The position numbers were made by a program, and so were the translations under genes. A stretch of DNA of 64,000 bases, taken from Paguma larvata (Eukaryota; Chordata; Mammalia; Carnivora; Viverridae). The notes below the pieces were generated by a model, which did not search any database, was not told the origin of the DNA, and saw only the letters and a program-made list of their open reading frames with translations. The DNA lies in the NCBI GenBank assembly GCA_030068075.1, contig CM057824.1, positions 125,788,414 to 125,852,413 on the forward strand, given 5' to 3'. This document shows, one piece after another, positions 24,400 through 35,400 of the stretch. Numbering within the stretch: the first letter of the stretch is position 1; each line of letters opens with the position of its first letter.

Positions 24400-24470
24400 T
24401 CCCTCTCTCTCCACACACACACATACATATACATGCATGTATTATATATATTATATATATGTATTACATA
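24343..24470. repeat. Compound microsatellite TTCC-CTTT-CT-CA-TA
   Basis: In order: (TTCC)n, then (CTTT)n of about seven units, then ctctctcc, a (CA)n run and an AT-rich tatata/tattac segment. It shifts from polypyrimidine to alternating purine-pyrimidine DNA within about 130 bases. Confidence 0.95.
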
Positions 24471-24639
24471 TATTTTAAAACAAAATAAGTATTATATAAA
24501 TATAAACATTTTGCTAGATTACTTTTGAATTTATGAGCCATAGATTTTCACCCCAGGAAGGTAGTATGTATGCATCTAGACTATGATATAAAGATGTTTA
24601 TGGTAGAGATGCTTATTTAAATCAAAATATTGAATAAAT

Positions 24640-24724
24640 ATAAATATTTAATAATAAGATATACTTCAAATATCTTGATATGTCCATGTCATGGAATACT
24701 ATATAGTCAATAAAAATGATGTTC
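24640..24724 (+). mobile_element. Possible old L1 3' fragment
   Basis: The string catgtcatggaatactatatagtc followed by aataaaaatgatg recalls the 'caatggaatactatgcagccataaaaaatgatg' of L1 ORF2 ends. It is too short and diverged to be sure. Confidence 0.35.
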
Positions 24725-24840
24725 TTCTAGAAACCATAAGGATTAAAATAGTAGACATAAAGTACTTATAACAGTGCTTGGTACCTGATAAATACTCATT
24801 CACTGCTAACTTGTTCATCATCATCATCATTATTGGTATA
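24725..24840 (+). mobile_element. MIR 3' part
   Basis: aaggattaaaatagtagaca, ataacagtgcttggtacctg, ataaatactcattcactgct, then catcatcatcatcattattg as an expanded MIR tail. Confidence 0.65.
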
Positions 24841-24920
24841 TCTTAAGATATATGGAGATGTTTCTACATGTAAAATGAAAAAAAATCATAAAACAGTATT
24901 AACTTATTATATCAGTTCAA

Positions 24921-24943
24921 AAAATATATATATATATATATGC
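24921..24943. repeat. (TA)n repeat
   Basis: Perfect tatata run of about 10 dinucleotides after an A run. Confidence 0.9.
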
Positions 24944-24961
24944 TCAGCAAAAAGATGAAGA

Positions 24962-25385
24962 GTGTATTCATTTATTAGAGCTGCCAATAACAAAGTGCCA
25001 CAGACCAGGTGGCTTCAACAACATAAGTTTGTTGTCTCACTGTTCTGGAGACCATAGGTCCAAAATCAATGTGTCAGCAAGATGGGTTCCTTGTGAGACC
25101 TGAGAGGGAAGAATCTATTCCAGCCTCTCGCACTGGCTTGTAGACAGTGTGTTCTGTCTATGTCTCTTCACATTGCCTTCCTTCTATGTATGGTAGGTCT
25201 CTGTGTCCAAACATCCCTTTTTATAAAGACACCAGTCATGTTGGATTAGGGCCCAATCTAATACCCTCACTTTAACTTGATCGTGTCTGTAAAGACTATC
25301 TCAAAGAAGGGAACATTCTCAGGTACTAGGGGTTAGGACCTCGACATTTGAATTTTGGGAGGGCACGACTCAACTTATAACAGAA
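24962..25385 (-). mobile_element. MaLR-type LTR relic, nearly complete
   Basis: On the minus strand it begins tgttataagttgagtcgtgc, then ccaaaattcaaatgtcgagg, taaccc, the diverged gagatag block, and taatccaacatgactggtgt with ctttataaaaagg. It ends in the ctccagaacagtgagacaac, aacttatgttgttgaagcca and ccacctggtctgtggcactt signature. Internal order fits a complete LTR of the MLT1/MST group. Confidence 0.72.
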
Positions 25386-27194
25386 CGTAGGTATATTAGT
25401 AATTTCGAAATTATGGATGACATTTATTTTACACTTTTTGCTTGTGTGTTATTTTCTACGATGGACTATTACCATTAATAAAAATTTTAAATGTTATTTT
25501 GTAAAACTCCACACTGCAGAAACTCACACACCCTGTTTCAACTTAAAATGAAAATACTTGTAATTTCTCCCATAGTTCTCTATTTAAATATCACCTCTAT
25601 TTCTACTGTTTAGGACTAAGCCTAGGACTTCTGAAAGAATATTTAATGTTCTCTCTGCAAAGGAGAAGTTTGAAGATTGAAACTGGATAGTCAGATTGAA
25701 TATGCCATGTATACTGCCTGTACTATAGAGTCCAAGATTATTATTTTCCCTTGGAGTTCTTGTTTCATTGTGAATTCCTGAATTGCACTGACTTAGGATA
25801 AAGTAGAATTATTATGTAGCTTTTGAGTAGTGTCTTTGGAGGACTGCTTATTCCTCTGCCAGTTTCAGAGCTCGTCAAATCTAAAGCTGGTATTGTACAT
25901 TTTTCTTGAATGATGCATTGCTATTAAGTAGGAATCCTGAGTATTGAAAAAGTTAGAGCAGAGGCAAAACAAGGTTTATACAATAAATAGGCTTCTGAAC
26001 AATCATTGTTATAGAAATCAGATTAGACTTGAATGCAATAGAGTATCTTGTAACTTTGTAATCTAAAGAATAAATCTGTAAAGCAACAAAGAGATAATTA
26101 ATTCATTTATATATATTTAAACTTTATTGCTAAATTGGACTTTTTTGAAGCCAAGGATATGTATTGCTTGCAGTCATAAAATGGGTGAAATTAAGACAAG
26201 TTTGCAAAGATGAAAAGTTTATATAAGAAAAGCTTACACAAAAATTGTTTTGAAATCTATCATTTGAAAGTGCTAGTCATTTACTTTAATCTTCATAAAA
26301 GCTCATTTATGGATGGGGTATTCTGAAAAATTAATTCATTGCCTATAGTTAATATATATCCTTGACATATTGTTTGGTAGCTTGTATGGCTAATGCTTTA
26401 CCTGCCATAATTATTGATCCAATTTCATGAAGTAAGTCAGATAAGATTACTAAGATTCCTTCTGAGGCTATAGAATTAAAAAAATAATACTGAAGCAGGT
26501 TTGGTGGCTAATATCTTGCAGGGTGAGAAAATTACTCATTATGTTAAGTAATGTCTTCTATCAGCATGTAAATAACTTGAGTGATTGCTTGGAAAGAGAA
26601 CTATTCCAAAGAGAAAATTAATGTATCTGATTTGTTTATTTATTCATCTAATTTAGGGCCGAAAGATTTTTGGACTGATACTAGCTATGAAAATGTATCA
26701 CTAAAATTTATTAGAGCTCGGAGCTAGAGACCTTCCCTATAAATATAGATTTAAATAGTCGAATGCTTGGTTATCTCTGATAAGTTAAATCAGATAAGAT
26801 ATTTAATATATAATTCTCCCTTGTATGTTAGAAGACAGTCTTACCCATCTCTCTGTTTCTGTTAGTTGTAGCTTGGATGGGAAATTAGAAGTTAATTTTG
26901 TCTTTGTCCTTCTGTCTTTTTCTTATCAGCAATGCCCGGGAGGCATGGTAAAGTATGCTGAAAGTGACCTTCAGTTTACTCATATCATCTTGACACAAAT
27001 GAGCCAGGCACTTGTAATTTTCATTATTAGCCACAAGAAGAAGAGCTTCTCTCAGTAGGAAATATACAACATCCAAAAATACATAAGTATTTTATATATC
27101 TCATGAGTGATTGCTTAAAGAAGGTCGAAAGGGTGGAGAATCAATAGAGAAGGGGACGAGTGAAGGAGAGAAAATTATAGCCCAACTACCACCA
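25386..27194. other. Unassigned AT-rich DNA, repeat-poor
   Basis: About 1.8 kb with no recognised repeat. Two overlapping open frames (26825-27076, 63-77 codons, opposite strands) have no domain. Confidence 0.45.
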
Positions 27195-27305
27195 TGCAGA
27201 CGGTGGTGTGATTTATCCAAGGTTATCTCTTTAGGGGCACAGTCAAAACTTGAACCCAGAGATCCTGGCTTCCAGTGCAGAATACCTTCCCCAATTCCAT
27301 CGTGC
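27195..27305 (-). mobile_element. MIR relic, tRNA-like half
   Basis: Antisense MIR: gtgatttatccaaggttatc, acagtcaaaacttgaaccca, gagatcctggcttccagtgc. This is the tRNA-like part and part of the core. Confidence 0.6.
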
Positions 27306-27989
27306 CTGAGTGGACAGAAAACCAAATGAACTTCCCTTGTCAAATGGGGCAAGATAACTGTTTTCGGCGCTACATCTCTACGTGTCAGCATGTCGTGTTG
27401 TTTCCTTACCTCTGCCCTATTCATATTTTTGTCTCTCTCAACTGAAGTCAGAAGGCACTACTTGTAAGGACACAAAGTGGCCCCATGTCAACTTTCCCCC
27501 TGTAAATTATTTTTATGAGCATACCAACCAAGGGCATATCTAAAACACATGATTACTTTTGGCATCTAACCCACCCCTCTCTCCCCTCATCCTCCTACCA
27601 CCATTTTATGAGTTAAAAATAAAAAAACTTTTCTGGTCATTCTTCTCAAACAGGATCCTTGAAACTACTGTAATGTATAATGTTAATATATCAACCAGCA
27701 AAGGAAAAAAAAAAAGTAACCCGATGAAAGTAGGAATCTGGGAGTCCAGGCTTCTGAAATCTACTTGCATTTCTTAGGGATATGGAGCTTGTGACTTCAG
27801 GCTATTCCTGCATCACTTTTCATTGCCCAGTAAAAAACTGATTCTGAAGGATCTCCTGTTTAAAAGTTACTACACTAAGAATGCTAGAACTACAAGTTTC
27901 TTGCATCTATGGCTGAATAGATAGGTGGGGCCGCTAATGACTTTGTTGCACGTTTGATGAAAAATGCTGTGTAAAGATCTTAACCCAGA
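27306..27989. other. Unassigned non-coding DNA
   Basis: No recognised repeat apart from a 12-base A run near 27703. Confidence 0.45.
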
Positions 27990-28085
27990 TTTTCTGAGTG
28001 ACCACTATGTGTTCAGTAAACACAGTGCAGGGCATCTGAATTCAGCAAAGGACGCATAGTCTGTGCCCTTGGGAGCCTTCTTTAT
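27990..28085 (-). mobile_element. L2 3' end fragment
   Basis: Antisense L2: ctgagtgaccactatgtgtt, acacagtgcagggcatctga, tagtctgtgcccttgggagc. Confidence 0.55.
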
Positions 28086-28139
28086 AAACATGCCAGAGCA
28101 GAGATAGTGACCTCATGCTTCCCAGGGAACATCTTCACT

Positions 28140-28770
28140 GGGTTGTCCTGAAGTCACCTCAAACTCCACATGTCCAAAATAGAACACAGTCCTTCTCACA
28201 CATTCATGGTTACATCATGGGGTCACACCATTCCTCTGTTTGCTAGGACCAGAAGTCTCACTTTTTTGCCAATGACCAATCGTTTCTAGATCCGCCCTAT
28301 CTCGTATATCTATACCTTCCACTTCTCTCTCAACATCACTAGCTTGATGCAGGCCAGAATTACCCCTTGCTTCGACTTCTGTAATGACTTCATAGATTGT
28401 CTCTGCAAATGCAGATTCTCCCTCACCAGCCCACCTTAGGGATAGCCTCCTAAAACACTCAAATGTTAACCACCTTCTCCAAAACTTTCATGGGCTCCTT
28501 GCTGTCTACAGAATAAATTCCAACATTCTCAGTCTTGCAAACAAAGCCCTTTCGTAATTGGGGCCCACAATGCCTTTTACAGGCTCATCTGAGACTAGAT
28601 CACTAATGAAATAAATCCGTTTCCTCCAAACACATGCTATGTTCTTCAGCCTCCAAGTCTCTTCTCATACTATCCCCCTAAAAGAATTCTCTTCCCATTT
28701 GAACTACTTTTTAAGATCCTACGAAACTTTTATATCCTTCTTAGGGAGACTGGATAAGTGTCAACATTTG
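28140..28770 (+). mobile_element. L2 LINE ORF2-end relic
   Basis: Sense L2 of about 600 bp. In order: actccacatgtccaaaatag, gaccagaagtctcacttttt, tccacttctctctcaacatc, aacactcaaatgttaaccac, tttcatgggctccttgctgt, ctacagaataaattccaaca, caaagccctttcgtaattgg. These follow the L2 reverse-transcriptase ORF 3' region. Many stops and frameshifts, so no coding capacity. Confidence 0.75.
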
Positions 28771-29601
28771 AACTGTCTTTGGCCAACCCAAGATGCAATC
28801 CTAGCAGGTGGCCCTTTTTCAAATATGCAATCAAATCAAAAAACATGTAACAATGATAGAATATGATATGGGAATGATTGGCTGGATATCAACAGGCAAG
28901 ATTACATTACAATGTGACATGTTCTGAAGACAAAAATCACACTGATAAACGTGACCCATGTATCAGTTGTACTACAGAGAAAACTACAAAAATATATATT
29001 ACCGTAAGCAGGGATGAAAGTTAAGGAAGGTGGGAAGGCAGACGTAAAGGATGAACAGAAGGTCTTCAGTGGCGATCTTTGTTTTACAATTAACCTAAGA
29101 GGGGCATTTTTAAAAATAGTTTCATTTAGGTACTCACGACTCAAGCCATTGTATAGGCAGATGAGATTTAGAGAGTAAATTAAATTTTCTTACACTTCAT
29201 TTGTTTCTTTCAAATATTTTTACCAAAGCACATTTTAAGGGAGGGGTGGGAAATGTCAGTTACACAAGCAAATCTATCCTCTGCCCGACTGAAGAAATTG
29301 TTCAAACAAAGTGCATTCTTTCATAAGCACTGCTTCCTAATGCAGCCAGGGTTAGTAAGGGCTTAGGTTATTAGTTATGTAATCCCTGGTTCCTCAAACT
29401 GCAGTTTTGATTTGAACACATGGTTTCAATTAGTTACTTCAGTTTTTTCCTCTAGACATATTTCATTTTTAGAATCAAGAGAGGCTCAGACTATCATAGC
29501 ATTTTACGGCCGCTCCCAATTTCACAAATATATACCTGACCCCCGAGAGATAACTTTATCACAGACACAGCTCTCAGCCCAGTGCTTTTTCCATAACATC
29601 A
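28771..29601. other. Unassigned non-coding DNA
   Basis: No recognised repeat. Open frames at 28902-29144 (minus) and 29412-29732 (plus, 106 codons) show no domain; the latter ends inside an LTR relic. Confidence 0.45.
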
Positions 29602-30200
29602 CTTGTAGGTTGAATTATCTTCCCCAAAAAGATTTGTTGAAGTCCTCACCTCTGGCATCTGTGAATGTGATCTTATTTGGAAATAAGCTTTGTAGACATG
29701 ATGAAGATGCAAGTTACAGTGAGGTCATATGAAGCAGGTGGACACTTAATCCAATATGACTGGGGTCCTTACAAGAAGAAGAAAAGAGGGGTGCCTGGGT
29801 GGACCAGTCAGTTAAGCATCTGACTTTGGCTCAGGTCATGATCTCACAGTTCTTGAGTCTGAGCCCTGCAGTGGGGCTGTCAGCATGGAGCCCACTTCAG
29901 ATCCTCTGTCCTCCCTCTCTCTCTCTGTATCTTCCTTGCTCATGCTCTCCCTTTCTCAAAAATAAATAAATATTAAAAAGAAGAAAAAGAAGAAGAAAAG
30001 AGACATGGAGACAGACACACAGGAGAACACCATGTGACAACAGAGGCAATCCATGGGGCCCCAGGAATTGATGGCTCTCACCAGAAGCTGGGAAGAGGTG
30101 AGAAAGGATTCTACCCAGGGTTTCAGAGGAAGCATGGTCCTCTTGGTAACCCAATATTGGACTTTTACACTTTGGAACTGTGAGAGAACAAATTTCTACT
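29602..30200 (+). mobile_element. Old LTR relic, 5' part, host of nested insertions
   Basis: Blocks taggttgaattatcttcccc, tgtgaatgtgatcttatttg, ttaatccaatatgactgggg and tccttacaagaagaagaaaa lie before the SINE at 29789. Blocks gacatggagacagacacaca, atggctctcaccagaagctg and acactttggaactgtgagag lie after it. They form one MaLR/MER-like LTR whose end resumes at 30828. The LTR is therefore older than both insertions. Subfamily not certain. Confidence 0.68.
29789..29986 (+). mobile_element. Feliform SINE inserted into the LTR
   Basis: Head ggtgcctgggtggaccagtc, catgatctcacagttcttga, a shortened ctgtcagcatggagcccact middle and a caaaaataaataaatattaa tail. Perfect 16-bp target-site duplication aagaagaagaaaagag at 29773-29788 and 29987-30002. 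Confidence 0.96.
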
Positions 30201-30595
30201 TTTTTCTACTTTTAAAAATTTTTTAATATATTTTTTAAAATTTATTGTCAAATTGGTTTCCATATAACACCCAGTGCTCATCCCAACAAGTGCCCTCCTC
30301 TGTGCCTGTCACCCACTCTCCCCCCTTCCCACACCCCCCTTACCCCTCAGCTTGTTCTTAGTCTTTGAGAGTCTCTTATGTTTTGTCTCCCTCCCTCTCT
30401 GTGTCTTTTTTTTCCCCCTCTTCCCCTCTCCCATGGTTTTCTGCTAAGTCTCTCAAAATTCACCTATGTGTGGAAACATATGGTATCTGTCTTTCTGTGA
30501 CTGACTTATGTCACTTAACATAATACCCTCCAGTGGCATCCATGTTGCTACACATGGCCAGATTTCATTCTTTCTCATTGCCACGTAGTAATCCA
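30201..30595 (-). mobile_element. 5'-truncated L1 3' end
   Basis: On the minus strand this is the last part of ORF2 plus the 3' UTR of a carnivore L1: ctacgtggcaatgagaaaga, gatgccactggagggtatta, agtgacataagtcagtcaca, a G-rich purine tract, ataacgg-free gggtgttatatggaaaccaa, and an A/T-rich tail. The same segment occurs in the plus-strand L1 at 40,130-40,485. It sits inside the LTR at 29602-30890 and is directly joined to the SINE at 30596. Confidence 0.9.
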
Positions 30596-30817
30596 TTTTT
30601 TTTAAAGTTTATTTTTGAGAGAGAGACAGAGAGACAGAGACAGAGTGTGAGTGGGGGAGGGGCAGAGAGAGAGGGAGACACAGAATCTGAAGCAGGCTCC
30701 AGGCTCTGAGCTTTCAGCACAGAGCTCAGCACAGGGCTCGGACTCACAAACTGAACTGCAAGATCATGACCTGAGCTGAAGTCAGATGCTTCACTGACTG
30801 AGTCACCCAGGCACCCC
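30596..30817 (-). mobile_element. Feliform SINE joined to the L1 5' truncation
   Basis: The reverse complement starts ggggtgcctgggtgactcag. It has tcatgatcttgcagttcagt, gctctgtgctgaaagctcag, agcctggagcctgcttcaga, CT-rich DNA and an aaataaactttaaa tail that runs into L1. It has no target-site duplication of its own. Instead aatttctact (30191-30200) and aatgtctact (30818-30827) flank the L1 and SINE together. Confidence 0.92.
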
Positions 30818-30827
30818 AATGTCTACT

Positions 30828-30890
30828 GTTTTAAATCACCTGATTCATGGTGCTTCATTAAGCGGATCTTGGAAACTAATACAACACTTG
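30828..30890 (+). mobile_element. LTR relic, 3' remainder
   Basis: gttttaaatcacctgattca and ttggaaactaatacaac continue the LTR interrupted at 30200. They match its expected 'gttttaagccacccagttt...aggaaactaatacaac' end. Confidence 0.65.
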
Positions 30891-31234
30891 CTGTCTTTTG
30901 ATTGCTCATTTTCATTTTTATCATGTTCTTTTGGGGAATCTCAGAACACCTTGGGTAGTGTCTGGGTGCCTTTCCACTAGTGAAATCATTACCCCCATCA
31001 CCCTCCACCTCCTGCTCCTGAAGTACAACCTTGGGGTTTTGACTTTGGAGCCATTATCATCCATAATGTCACAAGAAATCTTATATCTGCCAGTGTGTTT
31101 GGTCCAACGGGCATTTTAAATTCGGATCCCTGGATGCCTCTATGAGCTGCCTAAGGGTACTGTAATATATGTCAGCCCTCTCCATGTTGCTGTGAATCTA
31201 GTGGCATAAAAATAATTTTACAAGTAAAATATTA
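30891..31234. other. Unassigned non-coding DNA
   Basis: No recognised repeat or gene. Confidence 0.45.
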
Positions 31235-31505
31235 CCGAGCTAACATTTATTTAAAATGTCTATGTGCCTAGGACTAGGCAGATGCTTTACATATGCTGTC
31301 TTATTCATTCTCACAAAAAAAAAATATCTTGAAGGTAGATGTTACTGTCATCTATGCCCATTTTACAGATCATAGAAATTGAAGCACAGAGTTGTAGAAC
31401 ACCTTGCCCAGGGCCAGATGGCAAGAGAACACTGGAGCTTAGATTTCAAGCTACATCTGATAGCTTCCAAAGTTCATGGATTCCCCTCTATACTATAGTG
31501 TAGGC
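31235..31505 (-). mobile_element. MIR, nearly complete
   Basis: Antisense MIR: taggactaggcagatgcttt, acatatgctgtcttattcat, atgcccattttacagatcat, cttgcccagggccagatggc, gagcttagatttcaagctac, ending cccctctatactatagtg. Confidence 0.85.
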
Positions 31506-31613
31506 AATGACTTTAAACTATTTACCTTAGAAACTCACCTTGAAACCCCCTTACTTACTATAAGGGTTTAGCCACAACCTTTTTTTCTAGTCTCATTTCT
31601 TGTCCTCACCTCA

Positions 31614-31660
31614 CCACACACACACATACACACACACGTACAAATGCACACACACTCACT
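31614..31660. repeat. CA-rich simple repeat
   Basis: Imperfect cacacacacatacacacaca tract with interruptions. Confidence 0.9.
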
Positions 31661-32473
31661 AGCTATAGAAGTATTTTCGCCTTTACTGGAATACACAGGA
31701 TTCTTTATCTCTGTTTATTTTCCACGTTCTGCTCTTTTGACCCCAGATACCATCCCCATGCCCTTGCATATTTCAAGGAAACATCAACTTAGCTGAGTCC
31801 CAAATTCTCCTCAGGTAGCTACTCCCTTCCTGCAGCACTTAACTCAAGCATATACTCTGACACTGGCCTTGGTCTAGGATGAGGCCATGAGCCACCTGCC
31901 CAACAGTTCAGGAGACACTCACTTTTCAGGCTCAGGGGCAGAAGAATCTCTAAGATCTTACTTTTTATTTATTCCTTGAACATGTCGTCTCCTGGAGCAG
32001 ATTCTCTTAGGTTGAGGGTGGAGAAAACACAGATGAGGGAGACAGAGAAGATCATGCTCCCAGACAAGGAAGACAGCAGAGCTGGATGTGTTAACAGGCA
32101 GCAGGACCTTGGCAGGGCCCCTGCAAGGGAGCAGAACCACACTGCGGGGAGGGGTGGCTACCTACATATCTAGGAAGCTGATCTTAGGCATCTGGCTCTC
32201 AGGTCCTCAAGGATCCAGTAGCGTATCTGTATCATGGAACTAAGGAAGCTTCTAGACCCAAAGCAACCAGCCAGGCTTAGACCATGGGCATCCAGGATAA
32301 CCTGCGTGGACCTAAGATTGAGGGGCTCTCCTTACATGCTCTGTGCTATAAAAAAACCACAAGACCTTTGAGGGACAGAGGGACGAAGCAGGAAGGGATC
32401 CTCATTAATGACTGAAATTGAACTTCTCAGATGCCCTGCAGGATGAGAATTCAGAGTAGTATTTAATCTCCTT
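31661..32473. other. Unassigned non-coding DNA
   Basis: No firmly recognised repeat. Overlapping 60-65 codon frames at 31958-32173 are not supported by motif or splice context. Confidence 0.45.
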
Positions 32474-32514
32474 AAAAAAACAAACAACAACAACAACAAC
32501 AACAAAAAAAAAAA
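32474..32514. repeat. (AAC)n repeat with A run
   Basis: About eight caacaacaa units between A-rich ends. No SINE body is attached, so it may be the remains of an A-rich tail or an independent array. Confidence 0.93.
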
Positions 32515-32589
32515 CCCCAGACACATGATGCTTATTGCACATACACCTCAGTTGGTGGGTCATGAATCACACCCAAAGCATTTGTTTCT

Positions 32590-32745
32590 ATGTCTGCCTC
32601 TGTCACTGGACCATGAGCTTCTCCAGGGCAAAAACTGATATTTTTTTGTCTTTGCATTTTCAGCACACCCCTTCCCACCCCCACAGTGCCTGCGGGAAAG
32701 CAAGTCCTAAAGAGATGCCCGCTAAATGGATGAATGAATAAATGA
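32590..32745 (+). mobile_element. L2 3' end
   Basis: Sense L2 end in order: ctctgtcactggaccatgag, cttctccagggcaaaaactg, tgtctttgcattttcagcac, ccacagtgcctgcgggaaag, then ctaaatggatgaatgaataa. Confidence 0.75.
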
Positions 32746-32892
32746 AGAAATCAAACAAGCAGTTAATCAGTCTCTCTGGGTTCTTCATGCCCTTAGAGTC
32801 TAGGAAGGAAATGAAAAAGTACCAGATTCTCCAATTCAGTCTTTATTTGGAAATGGTGCTGAAGCTCAGCCCGCCCCACCAAAAAAGCCACA

Positions 32893-32923
32893 GGGTGGAG
32901 GAGAAGGGGAAGGGGGAGGAGGG
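32893..32923 (+). other. Putative G-quadruplex tract
   Basis: Four G runs (32893-32895, 32906-32909, 32912-32916, 32921-32923) with spacers of 10, 2 and 4 bases in purine-rich DNA. The first loop is long, so stability is uncertain. Confidence 0.5.
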
Positions 32924-35238
32924 TTATGACCTTAGAAGGGCTTCTTCTTTCTTTAGGCATTTGATTCGGGAAGATGAATGAGTGAATCTTCCTCCTCTTT
33001 TATTTGGTATAGCACTAGCTTCCTCCAGACCATAGGCGACATCAAGGAATTGGGCTGGGTAGCTACATCAGAGAATTTGATAGAAGTCTGCTGGAAGCCA
33101 CCAAGAAGTGAGCCTCAGGGGAATAATGTTAGCAAAATAGCACGCCCTCTCTGTCTCTTCATGCCTACCGAGAACTCAGAGCTCTACCCACTGGTTCTTC
33201 CAGGTGTGTCCATTCTGGAGGGCCATGACTAGGATAACTTGAATGGGGGCATTTCTGCTCATAATTGTGTAGTTATCCAGATTCCAAGCACCAAGGACAC
33301 CAGGACACAAAAGAATATTCTATGGTAGCAAGGTTTCGTGAGATTTCTTTTATGTGCCAATTGTTGGGACTTCTCTCCAGGACCAGATATCATCATCAAG
33401 GACCAAAATCTGAAAATATTTTAGAGGGCCATCAGGAACACAAAAGGGACCAAAAAACTCTCAAGGGAGTTAGTAACCCAGCAGACTGCTCTCTTGTCTC
33501 TTCCCAGCTTGCCCACTACAATGAAGTCGGCTGACAATTTGATCATAGCCAGGCTGAATCACAGGGAGCCCTGCCTTCCTAAAATCTTTAGTGAACTGTG
33601 GAATTTCATTCTTCTTTCCATTCCTAGGGATCCTGAGAGCCCCTTTTGTCTCAGGACTGGATGTTAGGAGTGGTTTAGCTCCTAATTAAATTGTTTCCTT
33701 TAAGACAAAAAATAATATAATTGGTTGTTCGCTCCCAGTTCCAAAGGCCTTATCCTCTTTAACCATCTGTTGGAGCTAAAGTGTCCTTTCTGTCCCAAGA
33801 GGGAAGACATAGACGCCAGGAACCTCTATCACCCTAGGGCTACTTGGCCATATTCCTTCTTCTTCCTTCTACACCCATTTTTGAGGTAAGAGTCATCCCA
33901 TTCCTGCTCCTGTTAGGTTCTGCTGGAGTCAGGAGGATTAGGCAATGGACATGACTGAAATGCTCCAGCCCCACCCTTGGGTCAGGGCTTGCAGCCAGGT
34001 TACTCATAAGAGGTCACCGTGACTGTCTGCTGCCACTCGGCCCTGTCCAAAGCCACTACCCATAGATTACAGATACGCAAGGTCAAAGACCCAGGGGTCT
34101 GGCTCTATTAGTTATAGGACCAGTTTGTCACGGTGACCAGATGGATGCTCTGATGACTGAGAGGTCCTCCTCACATGCTAGGGTTCAAGGCTAGAGACAG
34201 AGATTTTGAAACCAAGAGAAACAGAAAGAGACCTTAGAAACCAAGAAAGAATTAGAAAAGTCCTATGGGATTTCCAGACTAGAAAAAACAGTTTTGCCTT
34301 TACAAGAATGTTTTTGATTTCTGATAGAAATATTATATATTCATTACATTTGTGAGGCAAATATTGACCTGACCATGGCTTTTAATTACAGTGTTCAGAT
34401 AAACCTGTAATTCCTTTATCAAGGAATAAAGTCAGATGAAATTAGATATAAATAAAACCAGTGTCTCTAAGCTTAAAATCTCCTGGATGCTTAGGGTTCA
34501 CTTTCAAAGTTCAACATCAATTTGTCTACCTTCTTGACCTCCTCTAAAACATGTCTGTTTTCTCTCAAGGGTTAGCAATCATGATGTGTTAGATTTTTTT
34601 TTCCCCTACTTTATTTCGAGGCTTTTCAGTTTTGTCTAATTGGTCATGTTTTTTAAAGTTGCAAATTGACTGTGGGTCTGTCTTTCCTGATGCTGGATAC
34701 ACCCTGTGTGTTTAAATAGATGTTTTGAAAATAAAAGGTTTCATTTACAACATTATAAGTTTGGGCAAATTCACCATTGCATTTGGGTTAAAAGGAGCAT
34801 AATCAACGGATGATCTAATTTCCATCCCCTCCTCACTGCCTTAAGTTTCTTTGAGTCACAAAGTATAGACAGAGTCAGAGGTTGCTTTTTGCTCAAAGCA
34901 CCTTTTATTTTTATTTTTTGTAAAATACTGTTTGGTACTGATGCACTTCCTTAACATTACCTGCAGTAAGATATGTATCCAGTGCCCTGGTAGAAACTTC
35001 CAGACAACCAGGACCTGTTACTCGGTTTTATTTTATTTCTTCACTTGCTCCAGAATCCATTTCAAACAGAAGAATGAAAGTGATCATAGAACTAGGTTAG
35101 GTAAGGGGAAAGGAAGACAGAAACGCTTACAAATGGCAAACAGGAAAAAGAAATTAGGACAACAGAGCTTCAGAAAGGCTGCAAACACATTCGTAAACAA
35201 ACAGAGCCTGCCCTGGACTAATTCATGTTTGTCTTTGC
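32924..35238. other. Unassigned DNA, about 2.3 kb
   Basis: No SINE, L2 or MIR recognised. The part at 33250-34170 is richer in GC than its surroundings and could be an old LTR or retroviral remnant, but I cannot match it. Short open frames (80-90 codons) at 32978-33534 show no domain. Confidence 0.4.
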
Positions 35239-35400
35239 CCTGATGGTGCAATGCAGTCTAGTGGTCTGACCAACGGGGAATCCAGGGCCTGGGTTCTCAG
35301 TTTCGCCTTCCACTTGCTGTTCCGTACTGAATAGCCTTGGGCTGGATGGATTTGGGCAGGGTTTCTTGATCAGAGACAGGCAGATTTCCTGACTGCCGAC
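35239..35400 (+). mobile_element. Probable MIR relic
   Basis: aatgcagtctagtggtctga, ccagggcctgggttctcagt, ttcgccttccacttgctgtt and ccttgggctggatggatttg track the MIR tRNA-like half. Moderate evidence. Confidence 0.45.

Noticed and set aside
24099..24434. 111-codon minus frame rich in Arg, Lys and Glu
   Set aside because: It translates the compound microsatellite and the antisense of a SINE.
30596..30817. Ordinary later SINE insertion into the L1
   Set aside because: Not fully excluded, but no target-site duplication surrounds the SINE alone, whereas one surrounds the L1 and SINE together.
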